Of a stretch of 64,000 bases of DNA, positions 1 to 9,349 are shown piece after piece (the first letter of the stretch is position 1; every line of letters begins with the position of its first letter). The stretch comes from Rhodophyticola porphyridii (lineage in GTDB: Bacteria; Pseudomonadota; Alphaproteobacteria; Rhodobacterales; Rhodobacteraceae), in contig NZ_RCNT01000005.1 of the NCBI RefSeq assembly GCF_003688285.1, forward strand, positions 259,106 to 323,105. The letters are read 5' to 3'. The notes under the pieces were generated by a model that was given only the letters and a program-made list of their open reading frames with translations, had not been told where the DNA came from and ran no database searches. The translations under genes and the position numbers were made by a program.

Positions 1-1958
1 TTGATATGGTCCTGCAAGGCATCGGTATAGGTCGATTTCAGCTTGGAAAGCTGCCGCCAGTCCAGCACCCGCGCGGGCAGATCATGGCCCTGCGCGGCCA
101 GATCCTCCAGCACGTCTGCGCCCGTGGCATAGGCCCCGGTCTTGCCCTTCTTGCCCCCCTCCAGACCCATCTGATCGAACAGGATCTCGCCCAGTTGCTT
201 GGGCGAGCCCACGTTGAACGGCGTCCCCGCCAGGGCGTGGATCTCATGCTCCAGCCCGGCCATTTTCTGCGCGAATGCGTTGGACATGCGGCTGAGCGTA
301 TCGCGGTCAACCTTGATCCCGGCCATCTCCATGCGCGCCAGCACCGGCACCAGCGGGCGCTCCAGCGTTTCATAGACCGTGGTCACCTGCGCGCGGTGCA
401 AGGCGGGCTTGAACTGCTGCCAGAGGCGCAGGGTGATATCCGCATCCTCCGCCGCATAGGGCGCCGCATCGGCGATGCCGACCTCGGCAAAGGTGATCTG
501 CGATTTGCCGCTTCCCAGGAGGGATTTGATCGGGATCGGCTGATGCCCAAGATAGCGGTCCGAGAGCGTGTCCATGCCGTGCCCGTGAAGCCCCGCATGC
601 ATCGCGTAGGACATCAGCATCGTATCGTCGATGGGCGCCACATCCACCCCGTAGCGGGCAAGGATCTTGGCGTCGTACTTCATGTTCTGCCCGATTTTCA
701 GGATCGACGGTTCCTCCAGCATCGGCTTCAGCGCATTCAGCACATCGGTCAGCGGCAGTTGACCATCGACCCGTTTCTCTCCGCCGAAAAGATCGTCCCC
801 GCCCTCCCGGTGGCCCACGGGAATGTAGCAGGCCAGGCCCGCCTCCGTCGATAGGCACACGCCCACCAGATCGGCGGTCATCTCGTTCAGGCTGGTGGTT
901 TCGGTATCGACCGCCACGTATCCCACGGCATGGGCCCTGGCGATCCACGCCTCCAGCGCGGCCATGTCGCGCACGATCTCATAGGCGGAATGGTTGAAAG
1001 GCACGGCTTCCGGCGCGCCCTCGGCCACGGGGGCGGGCGTATCGGCGATCTCGGGCGCCTCCACACCCATCTGCTCGGCGATCCGGCGGGTGAGCGTGCG
1101 AAACTCCATTTCCGCCAGAAACGCCATCAGCGGGCCTGGCTCGGGGTCCTTCACCTCCAGCTCTTCCAGAGTCACCTCGATCGGTGTTTCCGTATCCAGC
1201 GTCACCAGCCGTTTCGACAATCTGATCTGCTCGGCAAACTCGATCAGCGTCTCGCGCCGCTTGGGCTGCTTGATTTCGTCCGCCCGCGACAGAAGCGTCT
1301 CCAGATCCCCGTATTCGTTGATCAGCAGCGCGGCGGTCTTGACGCCGATGCCGGGCGCGCCCGGAATGTTGTCGACGCTGTCGCCCGCCAGCGCCTGCAC
1401 GTCCACCACCCGATCCGGGCCGACGCCGAACTTGGCCTCGACCCCCTCGCTGTCGATGCGCAGGTTCTTCATCGCGTCCAGCATTTCGACGCCGCCACCG
1501 ACAAGCTGCATCAGGTCCTTGTCCGACGAAATGATCGTGCAACGCCCGCCCGCCTCGCGCGCCTGCCGTGCCAGTGTCGCGATGATGTCATCGGCCTCGT
1601 AGCCCTCCAGTTCCAGACAGGCGAGGTTGAACGCGCGCGTGGCTTCCCGCGTCAGCGGGATCTGCGGGCGCAAATCCTCTGGCATTTCATCGCGGTTGGC
1701 CTTGTACTGGTCGTACATGTCATTGCGGAACGTGTGCGATCCCTTGTCGAAGACAACCGCCGCATGGGTCGGCGCATCGGGTCCGGTGTTCCCCTCGATC
1801 ATCTTGTGGATCATGTTGCAAAAGCCGCTCACCGCACCGACGGGCAGACCGTCGGATTTGCGCGTCAGCGGCGGCAGCGCATGGTAGGCGCGAAAGATGA
1901 AGGCCGACCCGTCCACGAGGTGCAGATGATGTCCCTTGCCGAATTTGTCGCCCGCCAT
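1..1958 (-). CDS. polA: DNA polymerase I, 5' part (cut by window start)
   Basis: Replication and repair polymerase; the frame is open from an ATG at 1958 to the window edge, giving about 652 of the usual 900-1000 residues. Residues 1-290 match the 5'-3' exonuclease domain, with the acidic motif EGYEADD near 122 and a helix-hairpin-helix PGAPGIGVKTA near 200. The 3'-5' exonuclease motif DTETTSL lies near 349, so proofreading looks intact. The final visible residues enter the polymerase domain; its catalytic motifs lie outside the window. A GGAG precedes the ATG at good spacing. The partial gene is a window effect, not a broken gene. Confidence 0.93.
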   Translation of the reverse strand, partial: MAGDKFGKGHHLHLVDGSAFIFRAYHALPPLTRKSDGLPVGAVSGFCNMIHKMIEGNTGPDAPTHAAVVFDKGSHTFRNDMYDQYKANRDEMPEDLRPQIPLTREATRAFNLACLELEGYEADDIIATLARQAREAGGRCTIISSDKDLMQLVGGGVEMLDAMKNLRIDSEGVEAKFGVGPDRVVDVQALAGDSVDNIPGAPGIGVKTAALLINEYGDLETLLSRADEIKQPKRRETLIEFAEQIRLSKRLVTLDTETPIEVTLEELEVKDPEPGPLMAFLAEMEFRTLTRRIAEQMGVEAPEIADTPAPVAEGAPEAVPFNHSAYEIVRDMAALEAWIARAHAVGYVAVDTETTSLNEMTADLVGVCLSTEAGLACYIPVGHREGGDDLFGGEKRVDGQLPLTDVLNALKPMLEEPSILKIGQNMKYDAKILARYGVDVAPIDDTMLMSYAMHAGLHGHGMDTLSDRYLGHQPIPIKSLLGSGKSQITFAEVGIADAAPYAAEDADITLRLWQQFKPALHRAQVTTVYETLERPLVPVLARMEMAGIKVDRDTLSRMSNAFAQKMAGLEHEIHALAGTPFNVGSPKQLGEILFDQMGLEGGKKGKTGAYATGADVLEDLAAQGHDLPARVLDWRQLSKLKSTYTDALQDHI

Positions 1959-2069
1959 TGCCGTCTCCCACACTGATGCTCTTGGTTCTACCCAAGTGCC
2001 GCGCTCTGCGCGACTGCCTTTTTCGGGGCACCGGCGTCGGGGGCATGTGGGACCCGCCGACGCTTCGGC

Positions 2070-2732
2070 TCAGCCGTGATGCCACCAGAGCGACAGGCGC
2101 ACCGCATAGGGTGTGGGCGTCCAGATCCCGGCCTCCACACCTGCAGCGCGCAACATCGTGCTGATCCAGGTATTGCAGGTGCGAAAGATGTGAAACCGCC
2201 CCCGCGCCTCCAGAAATCCGTCCGCTTCGGTGAAGCTCGCCTCGGGAACGGGCACACCGGTGGAGGTTGCGGCGATGGCCGCCAGCAGCGCGTCGTATTG
2301 CGCCCGCGTCAGGGATACCCGGGCGTAGTCGAACCCCGGCGGCAACATGCCCAACGCCTCCACCCGCAGAACCGAGCCATCGCCAGCGACCGCGCGGGCC
2401 AGCGCGTTGCCGGTGATGTCTGCGTAGCTGCCCGCCGTGGTGTAGAACGCGCGGGCGCCCCAACCGACCAGGAAATGCGCCACCAGCGGGTGCCGGACGG
2501 GAACGCCCGCGGCCTCCGCATCAGACAGGGCGGCGCGGCTTTCCGCCGTGGCCGGCAGGAGGAAATCGTAATGGATCGGGCCGGCGATCAGGCCGATCTC
2601 CACCGTCTCCGTCCCGTCGCGGGACATCTCCGCCACGGGACCCGGGATGAGGGCGCCGATGATCGCTGCGGCCAGATACATACAGATGATCAGCACCGGC
2701 GCCAGCGCGACGCGGCGCAGCGCCCGGCGCAT
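2070..2732 (-). CDS. DUF2459 / TIGR02117 family protein
   Basis: A 220-residue protein with one N-terminal membrane segment (about residues 8-30) and a likely periplasmic remainder. The pattern of IHYDFLLP near residue 53, a central GWGARAFY stretch and RTCNTW near the C-terminus fits the DUF2459 (TIGR02117) family, whose function is unknown. The start codon overlaps the stop of the upstream small zinc-finger gene (TGATG), so the two are probably co-transcribed. No enzymatic role can be assigned. Confidence 0.75.
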   Translation of the reverse strand: MRRALRRVALAPVLIICMYLAAAIIGALIPGPVAEMSRDGTETVEIGLIAGPIHYDFLLPATAESRAALSDAEAAGVPVRHPLVAHFLVGWGARAFYTTAGSYADITGNALARAVAGDGSVLRVEALGMLPPGFDYARVSLTRAQYDALLAAIAATSTGVPVPEASFTEADGFLEARGRFHIFRTCNTWISTMLRAAGVEAGIWTPTPYAVRLSLWWHHG

Positions 2733-2920
2733 CAGCCCTTGCCGATCTGATCCGCGAAATCCTCATGGATGTATCGCTTGTCGCAATAGCCGCATTCGAC
2801 CCAGCCCCGGTCGGGCGGGATCTGCAACCAGACCCGCGGATGTCCCAATGCACCCTCCCCGCCGTCACAGGACACGCGCCATTGAGTGACAATCTCGGTT
2901 TCAGGGGCATCCTGGGTCAT
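2732..2920 (-). CDS. zinc-finger (CHCC type) small protein
   Basis: A 62-residue protein with one Cys near the N-terminal third, a His in the middle and a C-terminal CGYC pair followed by KRYI. This fits the zf-CHCC family related to the NDUFS6 subunit of complex I. Alphaproteobacterial members are short, free-standing proteins often annotated only as zinc-finger domain proteins. Its stop overlaps the start of the DUF2459 gene. Whether it associates with respiratory complex I here is inference from the family. Confidence 0.75.
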   Translation of the reverse strand: MTQDAPETEIVTQWRVSCDGGEGALGHPRVWLQIPPDRGWVECGYCDKRYIHEDFADQIGKG

Positions 2921-3022
2921 TCTGGTCGTCCTCGTTCTTGCCCGTCGGGGGCTTACGGCCTAAGTGCGGGGTCCATATTGCAGGTTGCCCCCTTTCGGGC
3001 AAGCCCGGGAAGGAGGGGCCAC

Positions 3023-3955
3023 ATGTCAGGCAACGCGATCGAATTGACGGGGCTGCGCAAGACCTATGCGGCGGCCGGCAGCAGCCCGGCGAAAGAGGCG
3101 CTGAAAGGGATCGATCTGACGATCCCCCAAGGGTCGATCTTCGGGCTGCTCGGTCCGAATGGCGCAGGCAAATCGACGATGATCAATATTCTGGCCGGAC
3201 TGGTCAACAAGACCTCGGGCAAGGTCAGGATCTGGGGCTTCGATCAGGACGTGAACCCGCGCCAGTCCCGCGCCGCGATCGGGGTGATGCCGCAGGAGCT
3301 GAACCTCGATCCGTTCTTTACCCCGCGCGGCGCGCTGGAGGTGCAGGCCGGGCTTTACGGCGTGCCCAAGGCACAACGCCGGACGGACGATATCCTGCGC
3401 CTGATCGGACTGGAGGACAAGGCCGAGGCCTATGCCAGATCGCTTTCGGGCGGGATGCGGCGGCGGCTGCTTCTGGGCAAGGCGCTCGTCCATCATCCGC
3501 AGATCCTGGTTCTGGACGAACCGACCGCGGGCGTGGATATCGAGTTGCGGCAGATGCTCTGGGCCAATGTCCGCCGCCTGAACGAAGAGGGGATGACGAT
3601 CATCCTGACGACCCATTATCTGGAAGAAGCCCAGGAAATGTGCGACGAAATCGCGATCATCAATCATGGCGAGGTGATCGTCCGCGACCGCACGGACAAC
3701 CTGTTGGCCCGGATGGACGCGAAGACCCTTGTCATCACGCCCGAGGCGCCTTCGGGCCCGATCGACGTGCCGGGCGGGGTGGAATGCCTGACCCGAGACG
3801 ATGGCGCGCTGGTGTTCCACTATCACCGGTCGGAAGTCTCGGCCAATGCGATCCTGGAAGCCGTCCGCAAGGCCAAGATCACCATTCGCGACGTGGCGAC
3901 GGAAGAGCCCGATCTGGAAGACGTGTTCGTGGCGCTGACCTCAAGCAACGCCTGA
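3023..3955 (+). CDS. ABC transporter ATP-binding protein
   Basis: A 310-residue nucleotide-binding subunit, probably of an ABC-2 type exporter. Walker A GPNGAGKST lies at about 45-53, the signature LSGGM near 141, Walker B LVLDEPT near 162 and the switch His in TTHY near 197. The open frame runs further upstream, but the ATG at 3023 has a strong AGGAGGGG just before it and begins the conserved fold. No permease gene lies next to it: the next gene is convergent and unrelated. The roughly 80-residue C-terminal extension fits the YadG/NodI-like group. Substrate unknown. Confidence 0.85.
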   Translation: MSGNAIELTGLRKTYAAAGSSPAKEALKGIDLTIPQGSIFGLLGPNGAGKSTMINILAGLVNKTSGKVRIWGFDQDVNPRQSRAAIGVMPQELNLDPFFTPRGALEVQAGLYGVPKAQRRTDDILRLIGLEDKAEAYARSLSGGMRRRLLLGKALVHHPQILVLDEPTAGVDIELRQMLWANVRRLNEEGMTIILTTHYLEEAQEMCDEIAIINHGEVIVRDRTDNLLARMDAKTLVITPEAPSGPIDVPGGVECLTRDDGALVFHYHRSEVSANAILEAVRKAKITIRDVATEEPDLEDVFVALTSSNA

Positions 3956-4420
3956 TCAGACCCGTTTCGCCCGGGTCAGGAAGCAGTTGTTGCGCGCGGA
4001 TCGCACATCGACGAAGGCGACCTCGGGATCCCGCAGCAGGGTCTCGCAGCGGCTGGCCACCTCCTCAGCCGGGGTGATCGCGCCCGTGCCGTAGATGATC
4101 CGCTCCTCTGCATTATAGGCTTTGACAAGAAAATCCGGAGAATAGGTCAGGAGCTCGGGCGCCGGCCCGTCACCGGGCGCGCAGGCGTCGGCGCAGAGGA
4201 AAATCGGGCCACTTTCCGCGTAGGGATGCAGAGCGGCGAACGGCCGGTGGTTCAGAACCAGCGCCTCCCGACCGGCAGGTACATTTCGCAGGCAGTGACG
4301 GCAGGGCATTCCCTGCCCGTCGGAGACCATCCGCTCGGCCACCATGCCGTTGGCATCCGGCGCTCCGGATCTGAGCGCCTCGACAAGATCGGTGGGCAGG
4401 GCTTCGAAAGTGACGGACAT
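3956..4420 (-). CDS. DUF1203 family protein
   Basis: A 154-residue protein with the CRHC pair and the GPIFLCAD and RIIYGTG stretches typical of DUF1203, a family of unknown function. The start at 4420 is preferred over an upstream in-frame ATG because GGGAG stands 8-10 bases before it. The stop abuts the stop of the convergent ABC ATPase gene with no spacer. No membrane segment or signal peptide is seen. Confidence 0.75.
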   Translation of the reverse strand: MSVTFEALPTDLVEALRSGAPDANGMVAERMVSDGQGMPCRHCLRNVPAGREALVLNHRPFAALHPYAESGPIFLCADACAPGDGPAPELLTYSPDFLVKAYNAEERIIYGTGAITPAEEVASRCETLLRDPEVAFVDVRSARNNCFLTRAKRV

Positions 4421-4503
4421 GGCTGTTTCTCCCCGATAAGTCGTCATCGGAGCCATCATGCGGTGCCGGCCCCCTCGCCGCGACCCGGATGTTGCGCATG
4501 CGG

Positions 4504-6081
4504 TCAGTCGTCGAACAGATTTGGGGTTTCCGCAAGGGCCACGGCCACCTCCCGCGAGCCGCCGAAAAAGCTGTGCAGCACATCGGCGTTCTCCTCGGCC
4601 AGGCGATCCTGGCGCAGGCGCAGGTGATTGGGGAAGTCCGCCTCGCGGATCCGGACCGATTCGTAATCGAACTCATAGCGCAGCGTCGGCAGCAGCCGGT
4701 CGACGATCTTTGCCGGGGTTTCCGGCGCCGCCAGCCCCACCCGCTCGGCATGCCCGATCAGATACGCATCGTCGAAGATGCACTGGATCTCCAGCAGTTT
4801 GACATTGGCCCGGTCGGACATGAAATCCTGCATCAGGTCGATATTGTTGGGATCGAGGCAGATAATCATCTGATCGGTGTCATAATAGTCGAACAGCATC
4901 CGCATCACCGCGCGGCGGTGGCGGTTGCGCTTTTCCAATGTGCGCTCCAGCCCGCCGAGATGCGGGATGGCGCAGGATGCCTCATCGAACAGATACTCGA
5001 TCCCCCTGATCCCGGTCGCGGCTTCGGCGGCATGCAGCAGCCGCTTGGCCACATGCCATTTCTTGCAGACGATCATCATCAGGTCCCGGTCCTGACCAAG
5101 GGTCGATTCCCGCTCCCAGAAGCGCGGCGCGAACCGCCGCCCGATCCGCCCCCGACCGGTGAGGAACGTGTAAAGCTTCTCCCCATCGCCAGAGAGCGAG
5201 AAATTGGTTTCGCTGGAGGCCCAGAGTGCGCCAAGCCGGTCTTTCAGAAACATCGCTTCGGGGCTTATCTTGCGGGCAAAAAGGTAGTCCTGACTGATCA
5301 GCAGATCATAGTGATCGTTGTAGAACGTCACCGGCATCCCGTAATCGGAAAACATCTTGAAGGTCAGCGAGCGCGTCTCGATCTCCACATCGGCCACCAG
5401 ATGGCGCACCAGCGTCTGAAAAAACGTCTCGTCGGGGATCCAGGTCGTGCGGAAGAACCGGATCACATCGGGGCGCTGCCGGCAGAACCCCAGCACCGCC
5501 TCCACCGTGCGGCGGCGCAGGCACCACCACTGGCTGCCGATCATGATTTGCAGATCCTCGGGGATACTGCGTTCCAGTCCAAGGCGCCGTTGCGTGTTGA
5601 ACAACAGGTAGAACAGCCACTTGTTCTTCCGCTCGTTGACCAGATGCCGGTAGACCAGACGCTCGCGCTTGAACCCGGTCTTGATCCAGTCGGAGGTGAA
5701 GAAATCGAAGCTTTCGATGTAGTCCTTGTCGGCCGCGTCCAGAAAGCGCCGCGCATAGGCACCGGATTTGATCGACATGCAATCGCCCGACAGCATGTAG
5801 AAATGCGTGGCCTTGGGAAAGGCGGCCTCCGCCGCCTCCAGCGCGTTCAGACTGGCCTGCACCAGCGACCATTCCCCCCAACCGCATTTGATGCGCTTTC
5901 TGGCGAAGACGACGCCCGGATTATCCGCCAGAGCCGTGGTGATGGCCGCATAGTCCGCCTGGCTGGCGCGCCCGTCGAAATGGATCGACACATAGTCGCC
6001 TGTCGCCGTCAGACGCTCCGCCTGCCGTATGATGGCGGGCGCATCCTTGTGGCATAGGAGGATGAAGGCGATCTTTGCCAT
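4504..6081 (-). CDS. Branch-type beta-1,6-N-acetylglucosaminyltransferase-like glycosyltransferase
   Basis: A 525-residue protein. The N-terminal half resembles the core-2/I-branching (Branch, GT14) glycosyltransferases: it opens with IAFILLCHKDAP, has IHFDGRAS near 33, the LSGDCMSIKS segment near 96 and a WIPDETFFQTL segment near 215, which in this family includes the probable catalytic Glu. The C-terminal half is a less conserved extension seen in Rhodobacteraceae homologues. It is divergent from a sulfotransferase 142 bp away, so both may act on one surface polysaccharide. Acceptor and sugar donor cannot be read from sequence. Confidence 0.72.
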   Translation of the reverse strand: MAKIAFILLCHKDAPAIIRQAERLTATGDYVSIHFDGRASQADYAAITTALADNPGVVFARKRIKCGWGEWSLVQASLNALEAAEAAFPKATHFYMLSGDCMSIKSGAYARRFLDAADKDYIESFDFFTSDWIKTGFKRERLVYRHLVNERKNKWLFYLLFNTQRRLGLERSIPEDLQIMIGSQWWCLRRRTVEAVLGFCRQRPDVIRFFRTTWIPDETFFQTLVRHLVADVEIETRSLTFKMFSDYGMPVTFYNDHYDLLISQDYLFARKISPEAMFLKDRLGALWASSETNFSLSGDGEKLYTFLTGRGRIGRRFAPRFWERESTLGQDRDLMMIVCKKWHVAKRLLHAAEAATGIRGIEYLFDEASCAIPHLGGLERTLEKRNRHRRAVMRMLFDYYDTDQMIICLDPNNIDLMQDFMSDRANVKLLEIQCIFDDAYLIGHAERVGLAAPETPAKIVDRLLPTLRYEFDYESVRIREADFPNHLRLRQDRLAEENADVLHSFFGGSREVAVALAETPNLFDD

Positions 6082-6223
6082 TTCCGAAACAGAAGCCTCA
6101 ATCTTTCCTTATAGTTGTGCCACTAATACCTGATATCGGTTGAAGAAACCCTAGTTGTTTGCTTTTTCGGTATCAATCAGCGCGCTATAAGGCGTCGACT
6201 ATCGAGTAGGAGGTGCTCCGCCC

Positions 6224-7042
6224 ATGGGTTTTCCCGGAACCTGGATGACCGAAAGCGAAAGCGTGGTCTATCGCGTGGTGCCCAAATGCGCCTGCTCCAC
6301 AATCGGCCAGATCATGTATTACTCCGATCAGGGCGCGTATTTCGATGGCGACATCCATGACGCCAAGGCGGGCATCCACAAATGGGCGCTTGACGCCAGC
6401 CAGCCCAAGATCGAGGCGAATGTGAAAGCGCATAAATCCTATGCCTTCACCTGCGTGCGCAACCCTTATACGCGCATCCTGTCCAGCTTTTTCGACAAGA
6501 TTTGCGGCGTTCAGCGCAACGGCAAGCGGTACCGCGGCAACATGGTGCCGCTGCTGATCCAGAAATACGGGATCGAGGTCGGCGGCGATGACGGCAAGGA
6601 GGAGTTCGACCAGATCAGGAGCTTCCGGCGCTTCCTGCTGTTCGCGCGCGACACCATTCGCTGGCGGCGCCCGATGGACCCGGATATCCACTGGTCGGCG
6701 ATGTCGGGCCATATCTCGACCTTCATCGTGAATGGCGGGCGCTACGACCACATTTTCTGGACCGAAAAGTTCAATGAGGGGATGCAGACCGTTCTGGACG
6801 CGATCCCGATGGCCCATGAGGTCGCGCTGGACGCCGTGCCGCGGTTCAACGAATCCGAAGGCCATGGCCCCAGGCGCGCCCACCCGGTCGAAGACTATTT
6901 CGACGATCTGTCGATGCATCTGGTCTATGAGATCTACAAACGCGATTTCCAGTTGTTCCGGTATGATTTCGAAGATCCGTCCAACAAGATGCCCATCGGA
7001 GAGATCGATCTTGACGAGGTTCATGCGAAACTGGGCGACTAG
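6224..7042 (+). CDS. sulfotransferase family 2 protein
   Basis: A 272-residue protein with both PAPS-binding landmarks of the carbohydrate sulfotransferase family: the 5'-phosphosulfate loop PKCACST at residues 20-26 and the 3'-phosphate segment RNPYTRILSSF starting near residue 79. It probably transfers sulfate from PAPS to a sugar. No signal peptide is seen, so it should act in the cytoplasm on a precursor. An AGGAGG lies about 10 bases before the ATG. It is divergent from a Branch-type glycosyltransferase and overlaps the next gene by 20 bp. Confidence 0.8.
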   Translation: MGFPGTWMTESESVVYRVVPKCACSTIGQIMYYSDQGAYFDGDIHDAKAGIHKWALDASQPKIEANVKAHKSYAFTCVRNPYTRILSSFFDKICGVQRNGKRYRGNMVPLLIQKYGIEVGGDDGKEEFDQIRSFRRFLLFARDTIRWRRPMDPDIHWSAMSGHISTFIVNGGRYDHIFWTEKFNEGMQTVLDAIPMAHEVALDAVPRFNESEGHGPRRAHPVEDYFDDLSMHLVYEIYKRDFQLFRYDFEDPSNKMPIGEIDLDEVHAKLGD

Positions 7043-7739
7043 GCTCTTCGCCGCGGCCCTGATCTCCGCGGGGCCCGTCTGGGCAACACCGCCGCAGGTC
7101 GTGACCGTGGAGGATGCACTGTTCGCGCGCAACGCCGATACTCTGTTTCTGCTGCGCACGATCACGGACAATCACGGGCTGCACATGGTCCGGCAGACCG
7201 ATACACTCCTGATCCATCGCTCTCTGGCCGGGGGCGACGACCGCGGATTTCGCGGTGTGGCGCGGGTGATCGACTTCGGCCCCGATGGCGCGCCGCGTGT
7301 CGAGACACTTCCCCTGCAAGACCCGGCCAACCCCTATGATCTTTTTGCGGGTGCCGACGCCTGGCCGCTCGGCGCGGGGCGCATCGCCCTGCCCGGCGAG
7401 GTTCCGGTAACGCTCGACCGGACCGGCCTTGAGTACCGCCCGAACCCCGCTATCCCGTCCGGGCCCGCCTATCGCCTGTCGGCCGAGGATCTGGCCGCGC
7501 GGATCGAGGATACGTTGCGCGCCGGTCGGCAGATCCTGCCGCCGCATGCGCTTGGTGGCGGCAGCACCGGCGCGGATGCGTTCGATCCGGCGGCCTTCGA
7601 TCCGGTGGCGGACTGCCGGCCCGATGCCGCGATGCGGCTCTTTCATGCCGACACGGACCCCGCGCTTGTCCGGCTGACATGCGAGGATGAGGAGAGCGGC
7701 CAGCGCGCGACGCTCTGGCTGGTCCTACCGCAACTCTGA
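7023..7739 (+). CDS. exported protein of unknown function
   Basis: A 238-residue protein that I do not recognise. It begins with a signal peptide-like stretch (charged start, LFAAALISAGPVWA, likely cleavage after about residue 21). Two cysteines in the last 45 residues could form a disulfide. The ATG at 7023 lies inside the end of the sulfotransferase gene; the 20-bp overlap implies translation coupling and co-transcription. The frame is open further upstream, but only this start provides a signal sequence. Confidence 0.6.
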   Translation: MRNWATRLFAAALISAGPVWATPPQVVTVEDALFARNADTLFLLRTITDNHGLHMVRQTDTLLIHRSLAGGDDRGFRGVARVIDFGPDGAPRVETLPLQDPANPYDLFAGADAWPLGAGRIALPGEVPVTLDRTGLEYRPNPAIPSGPAYRLSAEDLAARIEDTLRAGRQILPPHALGGGSTGADAFDPAAFDPVADCRPDAAMRLFHADTDPALVRLTCEDEESGQRATLWLVLPQL

Positions 7740-7776
7740 CCCGCAAAGCGCCTCCCTACGCGCGTTCAGAACCCGG

Positions 7777-9156
7777 TCAAAGCCCGGCCGCCAGCGCCTC
7801 CGCCACCACAGCTTTCAGGGTCATGCCCTCGGTCTCGGCAAACTCCAGATCGCTCGTCCCGAGATAGCTGTCCTGGTTCCGGGCGGTCCAGCCATTGGTG
7901 GCCAGCCGGTAGATGCGCGCGGGATCGATCTCGATTTCGGCGGCGTGAATGAAATCGCCGGTCCGCTGGTCCAGACTGCCGGCCTGATGCTGGTTGGCGC
8001 GGGTCATGATCTGCGCCAGCACATCGCCCGGCACCTCCGCCACCGCGATCGCCCCGTCGAACCGGATAAACGCGTCGAAATCATAGCGGGTCAGCGGACC
8101 CGCGGCCAGAGGCGCGCCGAAGGTCGTGTGACCCAGAACCGCCAGATCCGCCTCGCTTGCCGCGCGCACCGCCTCGGCGGCCAGCAGGATCGAGGCGGGC
8201 AGGTCCAGCGCCTCGGCCCGTTCGGTGATGACGGCTGTATCCCCCGTGGTCAGGTGCTCGGCCTTCACCGCCGCGATCGTCTCGGCCAGGGCCGCGTCGC
8301 CGCCCATGGGGGCGATCGCGCGCATCTCATGGCTCACGGTCACGCCCTCGCCGGTCCTGCTCAACCCGATCACCGCAAGGTTGCGCGCCCAGGCCCCACC
8401 GTGAAGATAGTTCAGCCCGTCGGCCTCATGGACAAAATCCAGATGGTCATGAGCCCCGAGGATCAGCGTGCCCGCCGCCAGATCCGGCAGGATCGCCCGA
8501 TCCGCCATAACGCCCGCGTGGCTGACCAGCACCGGCAGGTCGGCGCCGCCGGTCGCGTCGGCGAACGCATCCGAGACGAAGCCCACAGGATCCAGAAGGC
8601 TGAGCGTATCCCGGGCGGGCGGGCGGTAGACGAAGGGGTTGTCGGTTCCCACACCCATCAGAGCGATGTCGATGCCGCCCAGCCCCATACGGGTGGATAC
8701 GGGCGCAAAGAACCGCCCCGTCCGGCGGTCCACCAGATTGCCGATCACCTGCGCGCCCGCCGCCGTGGCGCGGGCCACGAACACCGTCATATCGTCAAGG
8801 ATCGCGGTTTCGTGATTGCCCAGATTGACGACCAGCGGCAGTTCCGCCGCCAGAGCCTCAAGAAACGCCCAGTCCGCACTGGCGCCGGACCGCGTGGCCG
8901 CCACGTTCCCGCGCTCGAACAGATCGCCGTTGATTACCATGCCCACGGGCACGCCGGCCCCGCGCACGATGCCGCGCACCTCCTCCAGCAGCGCGGGAAG
9001 CCGCGCATAGGGCGAATGCAGATCCGAGATGCTGAGCAGAATCGCATCCGAGCTGTCCTGCGCGCGCGCCCGAGCGGGCAGACCCGCGGCAATCGGGGTG
9101 GCGGCGATGGCCTTCAGAACCCAGCGACGGTCCAGGGCCGCAGTAAAACTCTTCAT
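7777..9156 (-). CDS. Tat-exported metallophosphatase / 5'-nucleotidase-like protein
   Basis: A 459-residue protein. The N-terminus reads DRRWVLKAIAATPIAAGL, a twin-arginine signal. The metallophosphoesterase core follows: the first metal motif as SISDLHS, NGDLFERG near 90, LGNHE near 125, a VSHAG segment and GAHDHLDF near 235. The C-terminal part resembles the 5'-nucleotidase C domain, with NGWTARNQDSYLG near the end. It probably hydrolyses phosphate esters in the periplasm. It is divergent from pstB, and a weak Pho-box-like sequence lies between them, which would fit a phosphate-starvation role (inference). Confidence 0.75.
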   Translation of the reverse strand: MKSFTAALDRRWVLKAIAATPIAAGLPARARAQDSSDAILLSISDLHSPYARLPALLEEVRGIVRGAGVPVGMVINGDLFERGNVAATRSGASADWAFLEALAAELPLVVNLGNHETAILDDMTVFVARATAAGAQVIGNLVDRRTGRFFAPVSTRMGLGGIDIALMGVGTDNPFVYRPPARDTLSLLDPVGFVSDAFADATGGADLPVLVSHAGVMADRAILPDLAAGTLILGAHDHLDFVHEADGLNYLHGGAWARNLAVIGLSRTGEGVTVSHEMRAIAPMGGDAALAETIAAVKAEHLTTGDTAVITERAEALDLPASILLAAEAVRAASEADLAVLGHTTFGAPLAAGPLTRYDFDAFIRFDGAIAVAEVPGDVLAQIMTRANQHQAGSLDQRTGDFIHAAEIEIDPARIYRLATNGWTARNQDSYLGTSDLEFAETEGMTLKAVVAEALAAGL

Positions 9157-9208
9157 GGGATCGTCTCCGTCACAAAAGGGTATCAAAGATCCTGTCTAGT
9201 GAAGGCAG

Positions 9209-9226
9209 GTGACATCAGTCTGACGT
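9209..9226. promoter_or_regulatory. weak candidate Pho box
   Basis: Two heptamers, GTGACAT and CTGACGT, stand 11 bp apart as direct repeats between the divergent metallophosphatase and pstB genes. The known PhoB consensus is CTGTCAT-N4-CTGTCAT; each copy matches five of seven bases. A match this good could arise by chance in a 190-bp spacer, so location is the main support. Confidence 0.28.
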
Positions 9227-9349
9227 GATTCCTCAGGTTTGTGAAACTTTCATGAAATCTTGCCCCGGTTCGATCCAGATCAACATCCCGTCTCTGTCCG
9301 CGTGAGACCTTCGAGATCAAGGATCAGGACCAAAATCAGGAGCGCCAAG

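Noticed and set aside
4489-6057. 522-codon frame opposite the glycosyltransferase gene
   Set aside because: Shadow frame; the minus strand carries the recognisable GT14-like protein.
9247-9253. CTTTCAT as a second Pho-box half-site
   Set aside because: No partner heptamer with useful similarity lies 11 bp to either side.
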